Source: Glandiceps talaboti (Eukaryota; Hemichordata; Enteropneusta; Spengelidae). From it: a stretch of DNA of 64,000 nt. The notes below the pieces were generated by a model, which worked only from the letters and a program-made list of their open reading frames with translations, did not search any database and was not told the DNA's origin. Each line of letters begins with the position of its first letter. Within the stretch, counting starts at the first letter, position 1. Positions 44,162 through 57,656 of this stretch are shown here, in pieces. Made by a program: the position numbers and the translations under genes. The stretch covers positions 16,231,003 to 16,295,002 of the forward strand of contig NC_135551.1 of NCBI RefSeq assembly GCF_964340395.1, given 5' to 3'.

Positions 44162-44649
44162 GACATATTGTGGACGAAGTAAGTTACATTAAAATGAAAT
44201 ACTAATAATTTATTACTTTAATTGTTTTACAGTCGTGGTCATTATGAATTAGGCCTCATAGAAACATGGCGGAATTTTATAAAGGCATCTAAAAAGTGTA
44301 TTTTTACCACTCCAGCCGTCATCTAACGTTATGCAGATAAAGAACTGCAAATAAAGCATATACAAAGCAAATAAATCTTTTTTCTGATAAACCACTGTCA
44401 CTTCTACACAGCTACAAAGTTAACAATATGAGTTTATTTTAAACACAACTTGGAGTACGGATGCATATGGAAGGATTGTTGTGTGGAAATAGTACTTAAC
44501 ATTGTACGCAATATCACTGTTTCCAAATTTGACAAAATATTTCCTTTCAAAATTAGTTGAAGGTAATTTCATCTCAGCTATATAATTCAAGGCCAATCCG
44601 ACAAGGGTTGATAGACAGTTCGTGGCTTAAAAAGTTAAAGTTCAGGAGT

Positions 44650-45880
44650 TGATAACAACGTACGTACAAGGAGTGTTTATACTGTGGGGGTTGGATATTA
44701 TCATATGCCAAGTATTTAGCGTTAGGTTGTTTTCTGATATTTCCTACATTAATGATTCGTGGTGTTGACTGGGAGTAACTGGAAGTCGGCTACACAGTAA
44801 CCTTCACATAGATAAGTGACATGTGCCTTTAATACAACCCTGAAGCGTAAGATGTTTTTGTACTCTTTTGGCCTAATCTTGGGTGGGATTTAGTATATAA
44901 AGGAGGTTAGTGAACGTACCTGGAGACTCACTGGATGCTGTAACTTTGGGGAGAGAGTATTCTGTACTTTCGCGATTTCGTAGCCTTGTCTGTTCTCACT
45001 GACCAGACAAGATGCACCGGGTAACGATAACGATAAAGGTGACTGTGGCAGATGCTCTACGAACTGCGAGTACTATAGCGAGAAACCGGGCTTCATAACT
45101 TTAAAACTAGAGTTCTATTCCCAAAGTACCAAAACTGCTGTCTTGTATGGCTGTTTTAGGGCGCCTTCAGTAGTTACAAGGGGGGACCCGGAGGAATCGG
45201 GTGGGTGGGTCACATTTTACAAACCTGTTCTCGGGGAGGGTCAAATTTGGCATTATAATATTTGGGGGAGGGTCATATTTTACAATCCGTAGTTTTGTGA
45301 CCAAATTGACGATTCAATTATTGACAATTTGTTTTGTGTGTTTTGAGATGTAAAAATGAGATGAGCACTCAACATTTATTTTTACGTTTTAGATTCTAAC
45401 TAGATTGTGTATGATTATTAGAAAGGTCACTAGCCAGTGTTTTTTTTACTGCTTGTCACTTTATATGTATAATATTGCTTTCTTATACAAAGTCAAAATC
45501 ATTTAATTTGTATGTATACATATAATGGGAATATTGATTAACGTTCAGTATATGCAGTTGTCATGGGGAGGGTCATGTTTTACAAAATGGGACAAAGGGG
45601 AGGGTCATTTTTTTTACAAATAAAGAATGGGAGGAAGGTCATGCTATACTTAACATACCATGTGTGTGATTCCTCCGGCTCTCCCCTGTAAATACTGAAG
45701 GTCCCCTTAATTCGAAATAAAAGTGATGGTTAGTCTGAAACGTACCTGCTGTGCATTCTGCTTGTTAAGTATAATGTATTGAAGTACGAGACGTTAAACT
45801 TGCAGCGATCACCCGATCTCTCCATAACTTACTCATGTCAGCGGATCTATTTCGGCTAGCAACCTGGCTCGAGCGAGACA
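44650..45880 (+). mobile_element. Insertion resembling a solo LTR, about 1.2 kb
   Basis: Compared with 21270-21320, the local repeat is continuous there but interrupted here. The insert begins TGATAACAACG and ends GAGCGAGACA, so TG...CA. It contains a strong TATA box (TATATAAAGG, 44894-44903) and AATAAA (45716-45721). There is no coding region. The flanks show no clear target duplication, and the TATA-to-polyA distance is long, so the LTR identity is tentative. Confidence 0.35.
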
Positions 45881-46689
45881 ATACTATGGTCATGGTTTTG
45901 TTTATTTGGCTACTCCAAATTTATGATAATCGAATTGAATGTCAATAACGAAAACAACCAATCACAGGTGAATTGTTAACTTCTTTCAGTTATAAAATTA
46001 GGATTTGCAAGCTGTACTGATATTAGAGAAACAAATAAAATGATTATTAGTTTGTGATTTCACAACATCACCTGAGATGGCGCACAACAAAGAGTTGGGC
46101 GATATTAGAATTTTTCGTAAGAACTGTAAAATTATAAATACATTTAAAAACAGAGGAGATTTCAAACTGCATTTCGAACTATATTATTTCATTTAACAGC
46201 ATTATGATGATTCTCTTGTCACTGGAGAATGCGTTTCAGGTGTTTAGTCAACTCTTAAGACTATTTTCAACAACTTGTTCAAACTCTCTCAAATGGAAAT
46301 GATAACTTTACGTGGAAAATCCATAAAACGCTAACATTTAATAGTAAACAGAAACGTAGCGACATTTTTCTGTTGTGTACTAACTTTCAGAGCAAATTAT
46401 TTATACTAAGAGTACACTGGTACAAATGCACTTCTATAGGTGACCCTGTCTCACCGCTGATGGCGCACTTCATGGCAAAGCGGGTCGCTGAAGTCAGAGA
46501 GTGTGATAATAACGACTATACAAATGCACGTATATACCGTTCAGAGATACAGTGAAACGGAAGTAGGGTTTATGAGAACACACATCGGTTCAACATACAA
46601 TGTTCATGGGTAGTTGTGTATCATGTTTCCTCTTTTTGGTTAAATTTCTTATGTATATATAATTACGAAATATGCAGATCAAAGTGAAG

Positions 46690-46765
<76 letters not shown>

Positions 46766-46862
46766 TATACATACATACATACATATATATATAGTTTTTA
46801 AAACTATTACGCTCTGCCACTGCGGTATAGAGCACTGTCTTAGCAGATTGATACTCACCGAG

Positions 46863-46960
<98 letters not shown>
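46690..46960. repeat. Two (TA)n tracts around a 70-bp insert
   Basis: TA repeats at 46690-46790 and 46864-46960. The intervening sequence (cactgcggtatagagcactg and following) is an inverted relative of 52753-52812, which is also bounded by (TA)n. Confidence 0.85.
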
Positions 46961-47160
46961 TCCACTGGAGCAGGATGTACACATTTGCGAAAACGCTACA
47001 CCTCATTGGTTTTGTATTTAATCTAGGATGTGAAATATTTGTTTTGGCCTTCACTTTGATCTGCATATTTCGTAATTAAAAAACCATGTGCTTAGAAAAT
47101 GATAAACAAGACTTGACATCCAATTTAATGAGAATTTCAAGTGATGTAATGGACTATAGT

Positions 47161-48135
47161 ATATAGTAACAAAGGCTGACATATCTCAAGGTTCATCACC
47201 AGAGGGCGTAAGTATTACGTCGAAGAAGTAAAAATACCAGAATCCTTTCTAATGAGAATACTACAACTTCTGGGAAATGAAATAAGGTTCAACTATGTTA
47301 TTTAATACAAAGATATGTACTTGTACTTGTCACTCGATGGACAGGTTCATAAGATTTGTTTAATCTTCATACTTATTGACAGGAACTGAAATTATTTTGA
47401 TATTTTTAATAACGCTCTAGCAAACCAAAGATATTAGTGAAATGTTTGGCGCTGCACTACTGAACTAATTAATGCTATAAATTTACCTAGAATTGCTACG
47501 ACTTGGCCATACTCATTAAAATACACATTTTACTAGCATTTCGTGCCTTCAGGTTTACTTTATTAAGATAATAATCACCACGTAACAGTTATTCTAATTT
47601 TAAGATAATGTAGTCAGGATAACAAATGTCTTGAAATTGTTTTATTTTATGGTGATATGCCGCGACGTCTGAAGTTTTAAAAGTACATTGTATTTCAAGT
47701 AATACTGTGTTTAGAATCAATCGAGAATTACTAACACTGTGGTTATCCCAATAATGAAAATGTTTGCTTCTTAGTTGCATGTTAAAAGTTGTACAATAAC
47801 GAAAATCGTTCGGAAAGAATATTTCAAAATAGTCAACAGAAGAACTGTCACTGCTGCACTGTTCATTAACTGTAATGTCTCTGTCTATAGCAATTACGGT
47901 GACTTAGTATTTCATTCACTGCTGCTGCAATGTTCATATACTGCCATGTCTGTCTATAGTAAGTACAGTGACTTAATATTTCATTCATTGCTGCACTATT
48001 TATATACTGTCATGTAAATAGACGTCCATGTAATTACAGCTAATTTATATTTATTCATATTGCAATTGTATTGTGACTAGTTATTTATATGAAATCGAAT
48101 TATAAGTGATACAAGTGTAAATACTAAATACTTAC
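47161..48135. other. Intron-like stretch, no gene seen
   Basis: Lies 3' of the death-effector exon on the minus strand. It contains a short duplicated phrase ('atatactg(t/c)catgt', 47935-48015). No further exon could be identified. Confidence 0.4.
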
Positions 48136-48339
48136 CATTACGTAATGCAGTAATCCGATTATTAATGTCACGTCTACCTATCTTCTGCAAAACATTTAGT
48201 AGAATGTCTTGATTCCAAGGTCGAAGACTGTGACGACTGTTTTCCAATGCTTTAATCAGATAGTATGGACTGTTAATCTTCTCAAGATCTTCTTCAAATA
48301 TGTAGTCTTTACACAACCTCTTCATTCGTACAAATTCAT
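48136..48339 (-). CDS. Host gene exon 3: death-effector domain
   Basis: A 204-bp minus-strand exon with a 3' splice site (ttccgtcacag before 48339) and a 5' splice site (G|GTAAGT after 48136). It is open throughout in phase 1. It encodes FVRMKRLCKDYIFEEDLEKI, then 'YYLIKALENSRHSLRPWNQD' and 'ILLNVLQKIGRRDINNRI'. The LK.LC+D.I pattern, 'ALE', the Leu spacing and the final RRDI (RxDL-like) are those of a death-effector domain, a six-helix module in apoptosis adaptors and initiator caspases. It joins exon 2 (60313-60519) in phase: G + AT makes Asp. Downstream exons were not found. Confidence 0.7.
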
Positions 48340-48359
48340 CTGTGACGGAAGTTTAAAGT

Positions 48360-49870
48360 AATCGTTACATTATATGATCAGAGTCCGATAATATTCTGTT
48401 TTCGCTCTTCTAACCATACTGACACAATCATTTCGTTTAATGTGATAAGATCGGTTATTTCCGAGTTGTTTGAGTCTTTCCCTTTCGGCCCACTCTGATT
48501 CTGATTTGTATATCAGAATAAGAATATGTTTAGGTACAAAATGTCTTAATTTGAACAGAGTACCAACTTTTTTCCTAACAGTGGAGTTAACTATCTGAAT
48601 CTGCTTTGACCAATTTAGGTGTTTATCTAAAATAACACCAACAAAAGTTGTTGATTCTATTTCATCAATAACCCTACTACTAATGACTGATGTGGAGAGA
48701 ACCTTCAATGAAGAATTTACTCTGTGTTTATAAATAGAATTTGGTTTGTTTTGAGATGATTAATGGTAAGTGTATTTACATTGCACCATTTTAATACGTT
48801 ATTAAAGTGGACATCAACATTGAATAAATTTATATTGTATTGGTTGTCAGGAAAAGTGGACGAGGAAGCAATGTCGTTGATAAAGAACAAACATAGAGTG
48901 GGACATAAAACAGAACATTGTGGCACGCCACATTGAATACTACGGTCAGATGATGTGTTACTACTAGCATGGATATATTGGTATCTATCACATAGGTAAT
49001 CAATGAACCATTTCAAAGGTAATCCCCTAATGCCATAATGGACCACTTTCGAAAGAATATCATGAGTAACTCTGCCTTCATCCACCTGCCTATATATTTT
49101 ACGAAAGCCATACTGATGCTCGTAACGAATGTTATATTTTTCTATATAATACAGTAGACGATTATTTACATTGGTTTCTAAGACTTTGCTTAAAAGAGGT
49201 AAAGCTGATATTGGCCTTTAGTTGCCAGGGTCATCAATGGCTCCCTTTTAAAAAATGGGTGTCACTTTGCTATTTTAAGTGTTGTGGGGACACGAAGATT
49301 CCTGAAGAAATAGATAGGTTGAAAATATAAGGTAAATGTTTAGATATTATTGCTGCTCAGAAGTTTAACTGGTACATATATCATCATGACCACACGCCTT
49401 TTTAATGTTTAATGAATGTATGAGATTATGGATTCACAAAGAACGATTTTTTTCTAACTAAATTCTGCTCAGTACACATAACAAATTCTCAGTATTTGTC
49501 AGTATTTGGTTTCCTATAAATAATACCAACTATAACATTTTTGTTACCAGTATGTACCTCCAACCATAGAGAGTCTGAATGAATGACAATTACTTCAAGT
49601 AATTTATAATTAAGAGATGAATGTATATAAACCCCTACCGCACCACCCTGACCTACGTTACGATAATTTTCTTCAAACGTGTATCCTTACAAATTACAAA
49701 TACTTCAATTGGATGTATTTCAAACCTCGGAATTATCAATAACAGAGAACTTAGAGTGAATTATATCTTCATAGATCTGATACTAACATGTGAAACGCGA
49801 AATGACCTATTTGGTATTAAGCTGTAATGGTCATCAAAACTGGTCGGTGCCAATAGCCTACATCTAATAA
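48360..49870 (-). pseudogene. CR1/Jockey-like LINE ORF2 remnant, EN and RT
   Basis: Minus strand. Endonuclease pieces lie near 49480-49720 ('GQGGAVGVYIHSSLNYKL', 'SLWLEVHTGNKNVIVGIIYR'). They are followed, after a deletion, by RT: RPISALPLLSKVLETN (near 49225-49180), 'YEHQYGFRK', 'YGIRGLPLKWFIDYL' (near 49050), CGVPQCSVLCPTLCLFFIND (the first Cys after the Gln replaces the usual Gly) and 'VGVILDKHLNWSKQI' (near 48630). Stops and frame changes show it is dead. It lies in the intron of the death-effector gene, ending just upstream of exon 3. Confidence 0.75.
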
Positions 49871-50317
49871 GTCATTTGCGTCATTGTTATTAATATATGT
49901 AGTTTATAATAACTGTTACTAAATATGAGTTATTCCCGACAATTATTTACAGTAAGTAAAGTTCTGGAAGTTTATGTTCAGTGCCCCAACATGTCTAAAT
50001 TGCAATGTAAATCTTTGTGTAATAAGTGAATGTAGTACTTCATAATTTATGTAAAACTTGGTATAATATTCTTGAACAGCTGTAGATGGTACATTACGTT
50101 GTGTTGTGTTGTTGCATTAGAGAGATACTGATAGCGGATGACAGAAAGCAATGCATGGTTCGAACATTCAAAGTTTAGTGTCACTCATATACTGCTGGAT
50201 GAATCTGTTTCTCTTGATATAATCAATGGTCTTGACTGAGTATCCTTCTTCACATTTTTCTTACCATTATTTGTCCACATGAACTGATATCGTGCTTGTT
50301 TTCTTTGTGCATTCACC
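49871..50317. other. Gene-free stretch between LINE ORF remnants
   Basis: Probably degraded LINE sequence between ORF1 and the endonuclease. No readable frame. Confidence 0.35.
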
Positions 50318-50886
50318 TTATGCAGTAGTTGGCATGTAACTTTCGTTTATTTCTGGGTTTATTTTCTTGAATACTGATATCATGATACCGATAACATCTT
50401 CACCATCTTTCTCTGGTACACAGCTCACCCCAAGGTTTATTCTGCGGTTGTACTGATGACGGTTGGACAGATCGTCTTCGACTGTTTTCAATTGTTGGCT
50501 CAGGTGCGTATTTTCGTGTTGTAGCTCTGTGTTAGCCCGTTCTATGGTTTCCACATGAGTTGACGTTTCTTCGTATTTCACATTGAAGAAGTCCATGGTG
50601 TTATTCAGCTCAGTTTGCGTTAGTTTGACTTCTTGTATGTCGGTAGCAGTATTTGTGAGCTGCATAATAATAGGTTGTAGTAATCTTTGAACCGGTCTGT
50701 AGTATGGACGTGATCACCTAATCTCGGCGCGACCATTTTGCCCTCTGCAGAGTCACTTCGTGTCACTGGTTTCCCAAATCTTTTTGAGTTACATTTACCA
50801 CATACCATCAGGTCACCTTGACGTAGCTTCACTGACCCTTTCCTATTGTCACAGTCACAACATTTCATGTTTTTGTCAGTTACCAA
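50318..50886 (-). pseudogene. CR1/Jockey-like LINE ORF1 remnant (zinc finger, coiled coil)
   Basis: Two minus-strand frames. 50620-50886 has a PHD-like Cys pattern (MKCCDCDNRKG, LMVCGKCNSKRFGK). 50318-50665 has a coiled coil ('THVETIERANTELQHENTHL') followed by DDLSNRHQYNRRINLGVSCV, the D..S+..QYNRRNN.+I.G motif that opens the ORF1 RNA-binding domain in this type of LINE. It belongs to the same element as the ORF2 remnant to the left. Broken by one frame change near 50640. Confidence 0.65.
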
Positions 50887-50989
50887 GTGTTGAAAACGCC
50901 AAATAATTTTTTGAAAATCAGAGCGGTTACATACAGCATGTTGCTCTGCAAACGGCGCCGTCTACCATGTTGCTTTCAGTTTTAACGCG

Positions 50990-51991
50990 TCATTTGCATA
51001 ATTAATGATTTTCGGTAATTAGGCAATATATGACGAGTGCAAGCTTTAAGTTTTATATAATTTGGTACATACATTCATGCTACCTGGGTGCACGTGTCTC
51101 CTAAAGCTTATTGGTGTAATGCTTAGTATTAAGAGTTATTTGCATAATTAATGATTTAAAGTAATTAACAACTGAACATGATTTGGTGCTTACATGATGA
51201 TAACAAAGGCCATGTGACATCACGTTTGATAATGTAGCTTTTAGGTTTAATTAATAATTTGCATAATTAATTAATTTCAGTAATTAGGCTAAATCGTAAG
51301 AATGCACCTTTCAAATTCAATACAATTTACTACATACATCAACCATACCAAAGTACAGAGTTTCTAAAAGGCTTTGTGATGAAGCCTTCACACATGTAGT
51401 TTTAATTACTCATTTGAATAAGTAATGATTTTCAGTAATTAGGCTATATCTTCAAAATGCATACTTCAAACTCAATATAATACGGTACATACTTCAAACA
51501 TGACTAATTCCATGCATTCCAACAATTACTGTGTGTAGGAACGAAATCCTAAAGACTTTACCCTTACGCAAGGCATTCAGTTTAAATCTGGTTCATAGTT
51601 TATGTATGTGCCAAATTACATGTAATTTGAAGTATGCATCCCAAAGATATAGCTTATTGACTGAAGATCATTAATTATTCAAATTACTCAATAAAATGAA
51701 AGCTATGTAAACAAACTTCATGGAATACGTGCATATTTCTATGGTTGATATAAATTCCAAATTATATGAACTTTTAAGTTTGCATTCTTAAGATAAAGCC
51801 TACAATCGAAAATCATTAATTATGCAAATTATCCATTTAAACAAAAGAACTATGCTAACAGTTTTTATGGGATGTGTGCTTTGTAATGGTTGATGATGGT
51901 GCCAAGTGTGCACTCATAAGATATAGCTTAATTACTGAAAATCACTAATTATTCATATTACTCATTAAAAATAAAAGATCCACAGACAGAC

Positions 51992-52030
<39 letters not shown>

Positions 52031-52480
52031 TGCACACAGATGAACAGAAGTTTAAAATACCCCCCCCCCCCCTCCCCTTTACGGTAGGTAAAAACGAACA
52101 GATTTAAACTGAATGCCTCCCGTAAGAGCAAAACCATAGGTTTTTGGGGCCTACACACATTGTTGGAATTCAAAATTCTAAACTATAGCTATTATACATG
52201 ATGTACCACTTAATCCTAAAATCAATTATATGCTTATGAAACTAAATGAAATTCGAAGCTTGCAGTTAACAAATTGCAATTATTAAAAAAACCATTAAAT
52301 GACACATGCACTTCTTTACCATCGACCATCAATACATATACACAACTATCTGAAATTTGCATTCTTAAGAAATAGCCTAATTACTGAAAATCATAAATTA
52401 TGCAAATTTGTCATAACATTAAAAACTATAACAGGCTTTAGAGGGTGTGCACTTTGTCATGGTTGATGTATGTGCCAAAT
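50990..52480. repeat. Diverged about 120-bp monomer array, inverted halves
   Basis: Monomers share 'tttgcataattaatgatt', 'cagtaattaggctatat', 'gaatgcatacttcaaa' and 'ggtacatac'. From about 50990 to 51560 they read in this orientation. From about 51600 to 52480 the complements appear ('aaatcattaattatgcaaat', 'agcttattgactgaagatc', 'gtatgtgccaaatta'). So the array is a large imperfect palindrome with a turn near 51580. Related monomers occur at 60980-61400. Confidence 0.75.
51988..52025 (+). repeat. (CA)n microsatellite
   Basis: About 38 bp of CA repeats within the monomer array, followed shortly by a poly-C run (52060-52070). Confidence 0.9.
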
Positions 52481-52664
52481 TATAACTGCAGAATAACACC
52501 TCCAGAAACATCCTACCAAGTTTCAACCCCATTCCCCTTGTAGTTTTCGAGATATAAGTTTTTGACCAAAATTGACATGTTTAGACCTAATTTGCATATA
52601 ACAGATGGGATCATCTATACATCCTCAGATGCATCCCAATTAAATTTCTGCTGAATGTGCTCAG

Positions 52665-53037
<373 letters not shown>

Positions 53038-53070
53038 CTATACACACACAAAATACACAAGTTATGGTAC

Positions 53071-53117
53071 GGAGCCGTTACTCAGAGTTTCACGCTTGAA
53101 TGCGATCTTCGGACGAC
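53071..53117 (-). ncRNA. Hammerhead-like motif beside the Penelope-like ORF
   Basis: Minus strand: stem I GTCGT (53117-53113) can pair with ACGGC (53078-53074). The first core box reads CCGAAGA (one change from CNGANGA at the U4 position), then CGC/GCG stem II, GAAAC, a 3-bp stem III and the cleavage context GTA before ACGGC. It lies 3' of the GIY-YIG frame, the place where hammerheads occur in the terminal repeats of Penelope-like elements. The U4 change probably weakens cleavage. Confidence 0.5.
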
Positions 53118-53134
53118 TAAATTTTAACGGAAAT

Positions 53135-53490
53135 TCAAGTGATGGAATTCGAACTCGCAGAAGAACTGGTACCCGGATGTGATGCGCGTTGAGGTTTGAC
53201 ATGGTGGAATGAAAGAATGTATTTGTTTTCATGGCGGCACTTTGAAATCAGTTCTGATCGTTTGTTAAGGAGTCTCAATTTATTTGCACTGTTGATAAAC
53301 ATCTTCTCTGTAAGACACAGGTTGCACCTTTTTGTTGCATTAGAGTAGGCGGCTGCATGGGCAATGATAGCCCAGTTGATGGAATACTGGTGTCCCGACT
53401 CCTTTATTTTCCAGACACACTTTGAAAGTTCAGTATGGAAATTGTAAATATTTCTAAACGGACACTTTTCAGCCCTAATTTTCATATCAC
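53135..53490 (-). pseudogene. Penelope-like element GIY-YIG endonuclease C-terminus
   Basis: A 116-residue minus-strand frame. 'NFHTELSKCVWKIKESG', 'YSINWAIIAHAAAYSNATK', RCNLCLTEKMFINSANKLRL and 'LLNKRSELISKCRHENKY' form the C-terminal half of the GIY-YIG endonuclease region typical of Penelope-like retroelements, including the CxxC...H Cys/His cluster. The N-terminal part with the GIY-YIG strand motif and the whole RT are absent: homology starts abruptly at about 53490, a 5' truncation. It is followed (minus strand) by a hammerhead-like motif and (TA)n. Confidence 0.7.
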
Positions 53491-53719
53491 TGATGGCATA
53501 ACCCCTAACTCCTAAAAAGGTTCCAACACAATTTCAGACAAATCTGCCCAGTATTTTTATTTTATGTTTTTGACATAAAAAGAACACATTATTTGACCCA
53601 AATCGCACACTGGTGGTAAGATCAATTTTATTTGAACACTTTTCCAACTAGACACACAATTTAATATACCTATCAAGCATCACATCAATCAGTCCAGAGT
53701 TGTGTGCTTTCAGTTTTTT

Positions 53720-53742
53720 GCACACACACACACACACACACA
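53720..53742 (+). repeat. (CA)n, left target of the CACTG element
   Basis: CA repeats that run directly into the left terminus CACTGCATG at 53743. The partner tract is at 60009-60061. Confidence 0.9.
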
Positions 53743-56700
53743 CACTGCATGAAAACAGACGTTTAAGCTTTTATAAGCTAACGTAATCGCGTCGGCTCCG
53801 CTTCATTTGCCGTCGATTAAGCCGGCTTAAATTTCCTCAGGTGTGACCGGCAAAAACTTATTCATCGTAAACTTCACACTTACGACGTTACACGACGTGT
53901 ACGTCGATCTGCCAATAATGCCTAATACATGGTTCAGCGTTAGGATTTATAGAAATGTTGAAGTGTTGCACTTCAGTTAAGACCTAAACTGTCTGTAACG
54001 TAAAACTGTGTTGTTGAATGGGCTGGCAAGGTGTAGAAAATCCGACATTTTGGTGTCGGAAAGGGTTACGCTAGTGTTCCGAAGTTACTTGCGAGTGGTG
54101 TCAGTGTGACAGACGGGAAAAACCAGCTGTTAGTGCCGGTATAACAATGGGGAAAAGACGTGTCTATTCATAGACCCTCCACCGGTCTATGTTCTATTGT
54201 ACTATACGAGCAGTGGCGTTGTCTAATTTGCATCCAAAAAATCCCAGACACTAACAAAAGATTAACAGCATAAGCATAAGCATAGGTGTCGGTCCGATAT
54301 CAAAATCAATCTACATTTTACTTGTCGAGATTTCACTTCCCAATTTCCAATGAACGAAACTATGAATATATGTTTAATCGTATTACTGTCATGAAAGATT
54401 TTTCTTGCAACAAAGTTGTCATTTGGACGAAAAAACCACTGCTCGGAAGCTGACTTCGCAAAGTAAGCCTCGATGTTATGGCAACATAAACAACTGCCAA
54501 TCATTCTTGCGTTAACATTGTCTGCTAAGCTGTTATATGCTTGTTCTGTAAACCACAGACAACACAGTCAAGCAAGAAGATACTTGCCTGTTTGTACGTA
54601 CATGTCGAAACGTAAATACTCGGTGTGATTTTCACAAAACTTATTTTTTAGAGCTGCATATAACTGTTTACATATTACAGTATACACGGTCGAGGAAACG
54701 ATATCATCATGTTACCAATATAGACAATCATTGTACTTCACCGGGGATGGGTAGTGCGTACATTACGACAATCCTAGAAGGATATGGCCATAAATATCTA
54801 CAAGTGATATCAAATACCCGATAAACCTGGTATACGATAGTTCTCTTTTTGGAATATGTGGTTGCCCTAAAACGTGTGTTTGTGTGTGCACATATGTATG
54901 GATATGCGCAAACTTCATTAAGAGAGAAAACTAAACAGAAAATCGCCATTTCTAACTGATTACGGTGACACATCGAATACGAAGTACGATTGCCACCACT
55001 TCCCACTTTAGTCGTGTTAGCCCCTATAATTTCAAAGTTGGGGGAAATCTGTCTTGTGGTATGGTACCTAAAGTTAAAACTGCAGATACATCCACGTACA
55101 GACAAATACATGTGAAAAGGGGTGCTTTTATTGTGGCGGATACGACACTCCTTTTATCGGAGAACGTATTTGTGTGTGCACGTGACAGGTGAATGTTACG
55201 ATGTTTTCAACTTTATGTGTTATCGTGATAATAGTAAAAACTTGACTTGTACATGTAATCATTAAACCGCTCATAAACACCGGAAACACTTTCTATTTTA
55301 CAATTGAATTTTTAAATTACGAAAGCTAGTCGAATACTATACCCCCTCCCCCGTCACCACTACCATCATCGTCCATGGATGTATCATGAAGGATCACGCA
55401 TAGAAAGATGGGATGAAACACGATTTTGTAGTTTGCAGGGGATTACATGGAAAATGGACAGCATACAATTCAAACGAACTCGAACAATTTATTTTATTGA
55501 TCAGGACGAAAATACAGTCAATCAGCTTAGTAATCACAAACCACAATCAGAATCGTTTATCACTTACAAAGACACTTTCAAAAGGTAGCGTAATAAGGCA
55601 TGTCCCCATATGAATCGATTCAGTTAAAATCGGTTCGAATTCAGTTTATGTGCCCACACGGAATGTTAGAAATGGACTTGAATCACACATATTGTAATGT
55701 GTAAAGATACAGTACCACCCCACCCCGCTCCACTATAGCGTTGTACAATACTAACAGTGGAAATCAACTTTAGCGTCCATACATAATATAAGTTATTTCT
55801 TTGCAGATATATGTGGGCTTTTTGAAACTAGAACTTGTATTTAGTAGGTCTAATGCCTTTTATTGTTCAAGTTGTTAAGTCGTATTTTTATTCGCAAGCA
55901 TCTATCAGAGGGGAACTGTGTTCGGACGTCGTTACCGTAATTTGTCGCGTTGATGTTGAACGCCGCACCATGACAGTGATGAACGCATTGACGACGGCTT
56001 TCAGATGTTTCAAGTGTCACGTGAAAACATGGACAAATCAGTTTTGAATTATTAATCTATTTCTGAAAAAAAGACTATTTTAGACGAAAAAACTTTTGAT
56101 TTTCACGTTAATAGAAGGATTGAATCAACATCGGTCGATCCATGGAAGTATAACCCACTACTTCCATGGTCGATCCATCAACTTCTTGGGTAAGCCGAAA
56201 AACACCTTCACAATACACCACGCTGGCTTTCTACGAGATTTTAGTCCAAGTTTACAGGTGACGTCAAACGGATTTATGTTGTATTCGTTTCATGTTCTAC
56301 CGACACATGGCCTAACTTCGAACCTTCCTATATGTGCGTTTTGGCGATGCCCTCTCCACATAGTCTATTCAAATGAATTATCGTGAAGGTCCTTTAAAAG
56401 TTGTCACTGCGGTTAAACGAACGACTCGTCACGTGGTACTCCGTTAATTTTCGTTGACAGATCACATGCCATTACGTATCTTGTTTATACACTTATTTGC
56501 GTACGGTGAATCTCACCTTGTCTAACCTCTCGAATTTGGCATTAGGTAATCCTGAAAGCTCTATTGGATGTTTTAAAACCAAGAGTTGCAGGTACAAGAA
56601 AATGAGGTAATGTCTGCAATATTAAAGTGTAACGCCTTCCTTTGGCAGTCGGCTCATCATCCAAATCGCAAGAAATTGGTTGACGTATGTGCGTTCGTCA

Positions 56701-57563
56701 AGTATCATTATTTACACTATAGTTGTGACGACCGAATAAACGGTAAAAAGAAATTCTGTTTAATTGTTGGTGAATCAGAAATCCATATTTGTAGTGGATG
56801 TTTTGTTACTCATTTACTGGACACCCCCTCCCATACACCCCCTCCCATGGTCAGGGATTGAGCCTGGCGGTTACTTGCGATTGGCCATATGTTTTTTTGA
56901 GAACAACGTGTATCTCTCTCTCCGTGTATGTCGGCGAAGTTTCTGTCATTTCTTTATGACAAAAATAGCATTGCTTCTCTTGATTCCATTTTAGTAAGAA
57001 TTTAAAAAATCTTATTGCGATTTTGACGCACGCAAAACGAAATGAACTCTTACCCCCGCCCCCTCCCAACGAATGTTTTACTCGTAACGTTTGTCATGCG
57101 TATTTTTCGCCTTTCCTGGTTACTATTATCTTGCAACTGACTCGTACTCCTATTGAAAGATTATATACGTATGTAGCACAGTTTTAACCCCCCCCCCCCT
57201 TTCGACTCGTGTAGAGTTTTGAATCTTGATTTTTAATGTTTGAATACTGGCTGATAACACACAAGTATGGAAATACTGGCGTATTACTGTATATAAGATG
57301 CTCATGTGTAAATTGTGGTATTGTTCCATCCAATTTTCCAATTAAAGCCCAAGGTGCAACCAGGCTATGTGCCCACGCTACGGAAGTAGGTTTGTCGCAT
57401 GTGCAACAGAATACGTTTGTTTATCTGGGAGGCAAGGAGCATTTGGTCAATCGAACCCAGGTAGTTTATCAACATATCAGTGGTTGTTCACACATATTGG
57501 TTACTTGTGCTTCTTGTGTAATCCAAAGAGTCCCTTGTTATATTTTTTCGAAGTGACAGTGTT

Positions 57564-57656
<93 letters not shown>

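Larger units (their letters stand above)
44162..47160 (+). repeat. Local repeat family, copy C
   Basis: Parallels copy A in order: 'ggacatattgtgga', 'ttacggtcattatgaattag'-type sequence, 'tttcatctcagctatataat', 'tggtcatggttttg', 'actaactttcagagcaaatt', 'tcaccgctgatggcgcac' and 'ggccttcactttgatctg'. It is interrupted by the Polinton, by a 1.2-kb insertion (44650-45880) and by (TA)n tracts. Confidence 0.65.

Noticed and set aside
46373-46555. Exon-like 60-codon frame after a tactaac...ttcag site
   Set aside because: The related copies at 21790 and 24830 do not keep the reading frame, so coding is not supported. Kept only as a repeat.
46590-47066. Tyr-Ile repeat open frames
   Set aside because: Artefacts of (TA)n tracts; the same applies to 3130-3355, 52657-53182 and 57367-57834.
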